Assembly (NCBI GenBank): GCA_943704425.1
Contig: CALSCP010000313.1
Location: 113,171 to 150,192, forward strand
Origin: Ministeria vibrans ATCC 50519
Taxonomy: Eukaryota > Opisthokonta > Filasterea
Length of the DNA stretch: 37,022 nt
Direction: 5' to 3'
The notes below the pieces were generated by a model. The model had not been told where the DNA came from and searched no databases. It saw only the letters and a program-made list of their open reading frames with translations. Both the position numbers and the translations under genes were made by a program. Positions 29,386-37,022 of the stretch are shown one piece after another; position 1 is the first letter of the stretch; every line of letters begins with the position of its first letter.

Positions 29386-31683
29386 ATACACTCTCTTGCT
29401 TGCGCAGCTCGTCACTATAGTAAGTACTCAAACCTGCAACCATTTCAATTGCAGGCACAGTGGAAATGTCGCCAAGGGCTGCCAACGACGGCTTGGAGCT
29501 GGAGATGAGCTTGAACGCGGCCGCACGTGCGCGCTCCACTGTCACCTTGTCAATGTTCTCCACCAACTCACGCGCACTCAGCCGATGGCCCATCTCCAGA
29601 ACCTACAGAGCAAAGTTGGTCACACACAGCAAGACAGACAGACAGAGAGAGAATGAAAAACAAAGTGATAGGGAGAGGGCATGCGTGGGTGTGTGAGGTA
29701 GACCGACACACACGTGAATAAATAAAAAAAACTTACCTGACGGGCAATGTCTTCGCAGAGAATGGCGCGTGACTCAAGATTCATCAGGACACTCGACTTG
29801 AGCATGTTTTTGGCACGCTCGAGCTCCACTGGATCGATTTCGCGGGCCATCATGGCCAGCTGGCCCATCATAATGCTAACTGCCTGTGACGCACGAGGAC
29901 CCGGAACCTACGCGGAGAAGAGGCGATGAGCGCAGAAAACTGGCAGAGAGTGATGGAAGTAAGTGCCTCTGCTGTGATGCCAAAAAGCCCTGCGTCGGCA
30001 TACGACTGGTTGAATGCGGTACACGACTCCATCCACGGGTAGTGTGCCAACACTTGAGTGTATAGGCGACTGTGTATATGCAAACATTACAGCACAATTA
30101 AACAATCGCGTAAGTGAGTGAGTACAAGTCGGCGTGTGAGTGCGTGCGTGTGTCATACCTGTACATGCCTTTGCCTGGGCCGCCCGCCGAAAAAGATCCA
30201 CCTCCACCCATCATCAACTGCAGTGCCGCAACTGCGAGAAAAATACACCATCAGACATGAGAAACAAAATACATACAGGATGCAGAGCAATAGGTTTACA
30301 TGTGTAGAGTTCGGGATCGCGAAAGGAGACACTGTCAAAGACAAGACCAAGATAGACATTGCCCTCTGTGCCGCCATGGCTCACGCGCACATCACCACCA
30401 GCGTACACGGCCGGCGTGCGTGTAGGAAGAACCACATCCGACGGAGGAAACCTAGTTGTGTGAGCGTGAGCGGGAGTTGTGAGGAAGACCAGTCCGAGTG
30501 GGTACTTGGGAACGTGTTTGAAGTGCTCTTTGACGCTTGCAACCAGCTCGGCATGTTCCACTCCCGCGGCTGCCACCACCATCCGTGACCTTTATACATA
30601 CGTAGCTTGTGAGTAGCTCTTTCTTTTCTGTCTCTCTGTCTCTCCCTTTGTTCTCACCCGCAGTAGTATTGCTTCAGATAGGAGCGCAGTTCGTCGGACG
30701 TCACAAGCGGAATGCGCTCGGCGGGACACTGCAGTGGCATGCCTAAAGAATGTGAACCATAGGCAGCAGCGTGGATAAGCTCGGGGAGTCGCGACTCGGG
30801 ACGAATCAGTGGATTGGTCAGTTCCCACTCGACGGCACGTCGATTCCTTTCCATCTCTGCCTCCCCAGTCTTCTTTCGTGTCACCGCATCCGCCAGAACC
30901 TCAACAGTCTACAACAACACACAAAGACAAAAAAAAAACCACCGATCGGGTATGTTGAGTCAAGGATCAATGGGCAAACGCACGTTCTGCGGCTACTTTG
31001 TCCAAGTGATGGCGAAACACAGTCGCCGAGTAGAGTAAGTTGTCGCGTGAGGCAGTGCACACCGCATTGCTTCCGCCCATCAACTCCAATTGCTCAGTCA
31101 CATCATCGTGCGACCGTGTCTCCGTATCCTAGAGAGAAGCGTCAGGCGCAAGGAGAAGCCAGGTCGACCGAATGGGCTCACATGAAAGGCCGACAGCTGA
31201 AGAAACTGCGAAACGCCACTCGTTTCGCGCGTCTCGTAGCGACTGCCCGCGTCAATGCACACACTGACGGCACATATTTGCCCGCTCACATCCTCCGAGG
31301 CAACGTGGATCCCGTTGTCGAGGACTGTGACCTGGAAACGGAGAGAATGAGTGATGATCAAATCCGTCTCTCTCTCGCTCTCTCTCGCTCGCTCTCTCTC
31401 TCGCTCTCGCTCTCTGCTCCATCGCTCACCTTGGTCGAGTGCTCAACAGCCTCATCAGACACTCGAAAGTATGGGCTGGGCACTCCCGGGAACTCCTGGG
31501 TCAACGGAACGGATCTGTGGAGTGCGAGAGCGAAACATGAAGACGCAAGACATTCGACACAAACGACAGGAGAAAAAGAAGAAGAAAAATATCTTCGTTC
31601 TTATATTACTGGTAGTTTCGTTGGATTAGCTTGAGTCGTCTCAAGGCACATGTCCCTCTCAAAAGCAGTCTTTGTGACAACAT
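29384..31683 (-). CDS. PMPCA: Mitochondrial processing peptidase alpha subunit
   Basis: Ten exons: 31683-31610, 31514-31430, 31331-31182, 31128-30997, 30908-30658, 30589-30300, 30231-30159, 30069-29967, 29907-29737 and 29602-29384, giving 515 residues. Exon 1 encodes a basic presequence ([20 protein letters not shown]). The M16 fold follows: [33 protein letters not shown] (the HxxEH zinc motif is absent, as expected for alpha), [25 protein letters not shown], and the glycine-rich loop [20 protein letters not shown] (about 336-355), then [20 protein letters not shown]. The alpha subunit recognises presequences while the beta subunit cuts them. Junction 29967/29907 needs a GC-AG intron, since no GT donor keeps frame there. 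A 54-nt in-frame segment inside exon 6 (GTACCC to ACTAG) may be a further intron, shortening the protein by 18 residues. Confidence 0.92.
31364..31420. repeat. CT-rich microsatellite in an MPP-alpha intron
   Basis: CTCT runs with regular CTCG interruptions lie in the intron 31332-31429. The gene is on the minus strand, so here the transcript carries the purine (GA) strand, opposite to the CT-bearing introns of the listerin and PHD genes. Confidence 0.9.
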
Positions 31684-31789
31684 GCTCAGAAAATTTTGAA
31701 TAATATAATTATTTTCGATTTTCATTTTTCATTTTTCAATCAATCTTTATTCTTTTTTGATCGTCTACACACTCCTCGTCACTCTGCTC
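31684..31789. promoter_or_regulatory. Divergent promoter region (MPP-alpha and PHD-finger genes)
   Basis: Only 106 bp separate the two start codons. The spacer is strongly AT-rich, with taatataattatttt and repeated TTTTCATTTTTCA. The pair must share a very compact bidirectional promoter; individual elements are not identifiable. Confidence 0.4.
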
Positions 31790-31962
31790 ATGACTGCAGT
31801 AATGGCGGGCCCGTTTTCGGACGAGCAGAAACAGTCTGCACTGTCGTCGTTTGGCCTGGTGGACGCTGCGCAGGCCAAGCAGCAGGCCGAAGAGCAGCTG
31901 CAGACCAGCCGCTCACGTACGCCCTGTCTGCCGCTCCTGCTGCCGTCTGCTGACCCCCCACC

Positions 31963-31994
<32 letters not shown>

Positions 31995-32925
31995 GCTCTT
32001 CTTCTTCGTGATGCGACACACACACACACACATTCTCTCTTTCTCTCTTTCTCTCTCTCTCTCTCTTTTTTTTTCTCCAGGAACGGACACGTCGTCGTTC
32101 AGTTGGACGTTTACCGACCCCATGCTGCCCAAACAGCGTCGTCTTGTCTCCAAATGTGCCTTGGAAGTCTCCATGACAGCCAACCCGACGTCGCTTGGCC
32201 TACGGCGACGAAGAGGGCGCAGTACGCTGAGACTCCTTTCTCTCCCTCTCTCTCCCTTTCTCTCTCATCTCACTTCTCTCTTTCTCTTTTGCGCTAGTTC
32301 CCACCACGATTGTGGCTGCCTCAACATCAGTACCTATTCGACGACGACTCATCCCTATTCAGCTGGAAGCTCCTCCTTCAGACACATTTGAAGAGGTAAC
32401 GAGCGTTTTTTTTGATCCTGTCGCATTGTGTCTCACGCGTTTCTTCAGCCGGACGAGCACGACGACTGCTGTGCCGCCTGTGGCGCCAATTCCCTGCCGA
32501 TGGTTCCATGTGACACATGCGAACTGGTATTCCATCCCAGCTGTGTACGACCGGCACTACCGGCGGTGCCTGGTGCCGATTCGGCATGGCGGTGCCCCCG
32601 CTGTGCGCGTCAGACCGCCGTGCGCATGGCCCCCACATCTCAAGCAGATCTGCGTGCCACCGCCAACAACTGCAACATGGCGCTGTCGCGCGTGACGGAT
32701 CGCTTCAAGGCGTACGACGCGGCCCGCAACGATCGCATTCGCGACTCAGACGCACAGTGCGACAAGATGCGCAAGCTCGAACGCAAACTCGAAGAAAAGT
32801 CGGACGAGACGGAAGAGGCCATCCGACGCACGCGTCAACGCACCGCCGAGACCGCCCAGGCAACCAAGCGCGTCCGCGAGGCCATTTCCGATATGATTTC
32901 TCACGCCAAGCGCGTCTGTATGTAA
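31790..32925 (+). CDS. PHD-finger protein with C-terminal coiled coil
   Basis: Four exons: 31790-31916, 32081-32221, 32298-32395 and 32449-32925, giving 280 residues if the ATG at 31790 is used. A second ATG four codons later (31802) is an equally good start. The N-terminal 120 residues are basic and not recognised (PKQRRLVSK, GLRRRRGR). Residues about 129-175 form a PHD zinc finger with Cys4-His-Cys3 spacing: CAACG, CDTCELVFHPSC, WRCPRC. A charged coiled coil fills the rest (KMRKLERKLEEKSDETEEAI). PHD fingers usually read histone H3 tails, so a nuclear chromatin role is inferred. Which complex it belongs to cannot be told. The stop lies 57 bp from the stop of the convergent helicase gene. 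Confidence 0.82.
31961..32064 (+). repeat. CT and CA microsatellites in the first PHD-gene intron
   Basis: The intron 31917-32080 (GTACGC to TCTCCAG) contains a CT run, a CA run at about 32015-32030 and a second CT run ahead of a T-rich acceptor tract. Confidence 0.9.
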
Positions 32926-32982
32926 TACTAATTTCTTTTGTTCTTCAAACATTTTCTCTTTTCTCTCTCTCTTTATTTTCTT

Positions 32983-35900
32983 TCACTCGTCGTCCTCCTC
33001 CTCGTCTTCGTCGTCTTCGTCGTCTTCGTCATCCAGCTCGTCAATAAACTCCTGGGCGCCCGGCAGCGACACAGCGGCGTGCTCAAGCCAGAAGGTGAGA
33101 GCCTCGTTGGAGACGAGATCCTCATTGTACAGCTGCGTGAAAATGCCCTTGTCGTCCACGTCGCTGTGTGTGTGCAGAAACTCAGCAATGTGATGCAGAA
33201 ACGCAACCTATTACAACACACAAAAATCAAAATCAAAATTGTAAGTCTATACAGCTCGGCACACACTGGAAACCATAATTACCTGCTGAATGACAACTCG
33301 GTGCTCCTTTTCCTCGTCCGATGCGCCTTTCTGACGCAGAACCATGCCCTTAAGCTGTTTGAGGATAGCCTTGAGAGCCTTCCAGGCGGCAAGCGTGCGT
33401 GCCTTGGAAGCCTTGCCGGCGGACGCGACAAGCGACTCGGACATGGCCAGCACACCAATGACTCCCGCTGCGTCGCCGTCGCACACATCCGTGTGTGCGT
33501 ACCGCACCACTGCGTCCTTACCCTTGACATACAGGTTCTCGTCGGTGCGGTCCTCGGCAACGTAGGTCGCCCAGATCGCCTCAAGCGCCTCTTGAAAGGT
33601 CGTGGTCCACACGTCGCGGCCCACCGTGGCATGAGTCAGAGTCGAGAAAGACGTAAAGATTGCCTTGCCGTCGCGACGTAGACGACCAAGGAACTGCAGC
33701 AGATCGTCATTGGAAAGATGCTGGCCGAGGTCGTCGCACAGCACAATGGTGTCGACGGCTGGACAATCAAGACCGTAGATGCTGCTGTAGTCGACAATGA
33801 GAACGTTGAGCGCCGGTTTCTTGGCCTTGTTGAGGCTGCTCTCGGGCACGGCCAGCACTGCCTCTTGGAATTGCTGGATCATCAGCGGATCGGCCTTGGG
33901 GTGGGCAATGACAATACCCTTGGACAGGAACACACGCGTGTCCTCCTCCATTGCCTTGGCGCGTCCCAACGGCACACGGAAGTTAGAGCGCAGCTTGACC
34001 ATGTCGTCAAAATCGCCGTCGCCCTGCGCCACGTCGTCCTTGTCAATCTTGGTCTTTTTGTTCGACAGCGACTGCTGCGTCTTCTCGTGCTTCTTGCGGT
34101 CCTCCTCCTTGTCGTTGACCTTCTTGCGCAACTCCTTGCGCTTCTCCTCAAAACCTTCCTCCGACAAACCACTGAGCTCGCGCGCAACCACGTCCGGGTG
34201 CAATGCCGCCACCAGTGTAATGCCTGTCGTGGAGATGAGCGAGCGCAGACCGGCTGCTTTCTCCTCTGCCGCGCGTGTCCACTTGGTGCGCATCTCGTCA
34301 AACTCCTTGTCGGTAATGGCACGCAGAGCAGGCTCGACAAACTCCTCGCGAGCACTGGCAGCGCTGGTGAAGAGCGCATGCCAGTCACGTGGATCCACCT
34401 TGGTAATGGCGTTTGCGTGGCGCGACGAGAGATGCCGCATGAGGAGCACGAGCTTGCGCTGCGACGCCACCGAGTCGTCAAAGGTGCGCGCCAAAGCAGA
34501 GTACGAACCAAAGAGCGACAGCAAACTAAAGCTGTGCAATTTGTTGTTTTCAAAGAGGGCCAACTCGCAGGTGGGCAAGTCGTAGGGCTGTTGCGTGATG
34601 ACAAGGCGGTTTGCCGGGCGTGCATGGCGACCCTTCCACCAGCTGGGGAGGTTCTCCCAGGTGCCAAGGGTCGCCGAGGCAAGGATACTTGTGGTGGGCA
34701 GCAGCGACATGGTCTGGCGGACCATTTTGCGGTGGCGCGCGTCAATTTCAATGCCCATGTTGGGCTCGTCAAAGAAGAGCACCAGACGATCCTTGTGGAA
34801 GGGGTAGGTAGCCGCGCACGAGTGAGCAATGCGCAGAATCTCGAGGGTCGCGGCCACGTCGGCAATGATGACGGCGGGCAGCGGACGCTTGTCCTTGAAC
34901 TTCTTGGCAACGCTAATGTTGTCGTTGAGCATGTCGAGCATGGGCCCCGAGTCAAGATGATCCTTTTTGCGCTCGCCCGATCCCGGCGTACGAATGCTGT
35001 AGGGGCGACGAACCATAAAGGAGTTTTGCGTGCCGGCGACAAGCGCCGCCGTCCAGAAGCGCATTTCGTTGGCCTCGCAGTCGGAACCAACGCGCAACAG
35101 CACCTGCTTGGCCGGAACGGTGTAGATAAAGATGTGGCGCGACGAGAGACTGGGAAGAAACTTGTTGAGGAGGAGGAAGGAAAACGTCTTGCCCGAGCCA
35201 GTTGGCGTCGAGTAGATGACGTGCATTGGCAGCGTGGCGCCGGGCTCGGGTACCAATGCAATCTCATCCAGTTGTGTCTTGACAACGTCATTGAGCTGTG
35301 CCTGATGCTTGTGCATTTGCGGAACGCCCGTCGAAATAGACACCTTGTTGTCGCTTGTGTGCATCATGAGAAGCGCCTTCTTGCGCTCGTCCGCCAAAAG
35401 GCTCTTCCAGTGAATCACGGCCGCCTTCTCTTCAAGTGTGTCGTTGCCGTCCGCGTTGGTGCCAGCCGCGACGGCTGCGTGACGCAAGAAGAGTGCGTCT
35501 TGGGCGGTGCGACCCTCCAGAGCCTTGAGCCAGCGAGCCGTGAAAGGCGCCGTTTTGGCGAGACGGTTGCAGATCAATTCGCGATGCTTCAACGGCGATG
35601 CGGGCACCGAGCCGCTCGCACCGCCGCCGTCAGCCGCTGGCAAGTACAGATTGAGGTCCGTCCAACGGTCGGGAGTATCTGCATCGACACTCTCGGCAAG
35701 CGAGTCGATGAAAAGACGGACGCTGTCGAGCGCGGTGATTCGCACGGGGACCTTGTACAGTTCCATTTCGCTTTCGATTTGTTGCAAAATCTTAAACGAG
35801 GAACTTTCACGAGCGGCACGCACCACTGAGTTCTCATCCATCGAGTCCCACTCACCCTTTGCAAGCACTGTGTTGAGGGTGAGGTTGAATCCCTCACCGC

Positions 35901-36973
35901 CAGCGTCGTCTTCGTCTTCGTCGTCGTCGTCGTCGTTGTCGTTGTCGGTCGCGGGCGCCAGCTGCTCGGATGTGGGGATGTCGGGGTGGGCGGGCAGGAG
36001 GAGGGCACGTGCGAGCACGGGGTCCCACTGCGAGGCTGAGGTGCCGTGCATGGCCAGCGCGAGTCCAATACTGAGTGGACGCGCGTGGCTCTTTGCGACG
36101 TCGCTAGTGGGCGCGAGGCCCAGTGCAAGCGGATGGGCAACCATCCAGTCATAGAGAGCGTTTGCCGTGGCAGTGGGAGATTCGCCGAGGGTAGGCAAGT
36201 CGTCAAAGGACGGAGCCGGCTGCACACGCACACCAAGTTGCAGGTCTGTGATACACTCGGGCTGAAACCAGTCGTCGTCGTCGTCATTGCCGGTGCTCGT
36301 TGAGGCGGTGGTGGTGGTGGTACCAATGGCGAAGAGTGACTTGGAGGGAGCATGGTAAATGTAGAGGGGGCGCTGATGTTTGGCGTCAACAAAAAGCGCG
36401 GGAGCACAGGCGGCAAGACAGGCGGCGGTGACGGGTTCGTAGCATGAGCAAATGCCACGCAGGGCGAGGCCACTAAACGCCGAGACGGGACCATTGTGTT
36501 GGTAGAGACGCGCAAACATCTCAGGCTTGAGCCAGGGCACGTGGTGGGGCTTAAGACATATTTCATCAATGACAACTTGCGCGTCGATGGCAATAAGACC
36601 CGTGTAGGCATCGACAGCGTCGTGGAAGGCGAGCAGATCGACCTCGTTGAAGTTGGTGAGGCGGAGCGAGCGACGGAAGTAGTCAAGGGTGAGGGGTGCA
36701 CTGCCCGAAACGCCCAAAAGCCACAGAGCGGCGCTGACAGGCGAACTGACGCGTCCACTGCTGCCGTCTCTGCGACGACTCGCCATGCGCTTGCGCACAT
36801 CCTTGCTCTTGTCGTTGCCCAGCAAGATGGCCGCCTCACACCGGCGCTGGATGGACACTGACCCACTGGTGGTGGAGTGGATTTGTCGCAGCTGTCTCCA
36901 GCACTGGTCGCTGAGGTAGATCGATACGGCAATGCCGCCCGTGTCCATCGTGAGCTGGTTCAAAAAGATCACG
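32983..36973 (-). CDS. Divergent SF2 helicase with C-terminal W2-like domain (5' end outside window)
   Basis: Two exons are visible: 36973-33283 and 33207-32983 (phase-0 join). The first starts after a TTTGTGCAG acceptor with one spare base, so at least one upstream exon lies beyond the window; the visible part is about 1304 residues. Helicase motifs: Walker A TPTGSGKT (about 35214-35190), Walker B VLFFDEPN (about 34790), SAT (about 34680), NVLIVDYSSIYGLDCP and QFLGRLRRDG (about 33700-33676). A charged insert rich in Lys/Glu lies near 34150-34000. The N-terminal ~550 residues are not recognised; they include an Asp/Glu run near 35910-35945. The last exon, FTQLYNEDLVSNEALTFW plus an acidic tail, resembles the W2 domain of eIF4G, eIF5 and eIF2B-epsilon. 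An RNA or translation role is inferred from that; the helicase family is not recognised. Confidence 0.8.
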
Positions 36974-37022
36974 CTGCACAAACGAGAGAAGGAATTATTT
37001 TCAGTGATGGAAGCAAAAAAAA

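Noticed and set aside
33718-35829. 703-codon open frame on the plus strand
   Set aside because: It is exactly antisense to the helicase exon, has no recognisable domain and a biased composition (His/Arg/Val-rich) typical of the reverse of a GC-rich gene.

Overview
The window is nuclear DNA of a microbial eukaryote. Seven of its eight protein-coding genes are split by spliceosomal GT-AG introns, and the eighth (the JmjC gene) appears intronless. Exons are GC-rich, intergenic spacers are short and AT-rich, and introns are full of pyrimidine microsatellites. TAA, TAG and TGA all serve as stops. The lineage cannot be fixed from sequence alone. A giant sushi/EGF/REJ-like receptor with a tyrosine-rich tail, and a Cache-like receptor enzyme, would suit a unicellular relative of animals, an amoebozoan or an apusomonad.

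Layout from left to right. (1) 103-13095, minus: a ~4157-residue single-pass surface receptor with about 34 sushi (CCP) modules, two EGF modules, a REJ/GPS-like region and a 401-residue tail with 19 tyrosines. (2) 13306-18712, plus: an 18-exon gene that I reconstruct as one protein, with two membrane segments flanking a Cache-like exoplasmic sensor and a cytosolic inositol-polyphosphate 5-phosphatase behind them. (3) 18763-20457, minus: a membrane-anchored ankyrin plus JMJD8-like JmjC protein. (4) 20594-26145, plus: listerin (LTN1), the ribosome quality control E3 ligase. (5) 26835-29072, minus: selenoprotein O with an in-frame TGA at the family's C-terminal Cys/Sec position and a candidate SECIS hairpin about 215 nt downstream. 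(6) 29384-31683, minus: the mitochondrial processing peptidase alpha subunit. (7) 31790-32925, plus: a PHD-finger/coiled-coil protein. (8) 32983-36973, minus, 5' end outside the window: a divergent SF2 helicase with a C-terminal W2-like domain of the eIF4G/eIF5/eIF2B-epsilon kind.

The genome is compact. Three divergent pairs share spacers of 106-210 bp, and two convergent pairs end 50-57 bp apart. The genes do not form one pathway. SelO and MPP-alpha are neighbouring, same-strand and both probably mitochondrial, separated by a 35-bp minisatellite. I saw no tRNA, rRNA, CRISPR array or transposon.

Strongest candidates for new biology: the transmembrane Cache-like 5-phosphatase, the selenoprotein O with its SECIS candidate, the W2-bearing helicase, and the sushi receptor with its tyrosine tail. 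All exon boundaries were read by eye from splice motifs, reading frame and family conservation. No transcript or database evidence was available.
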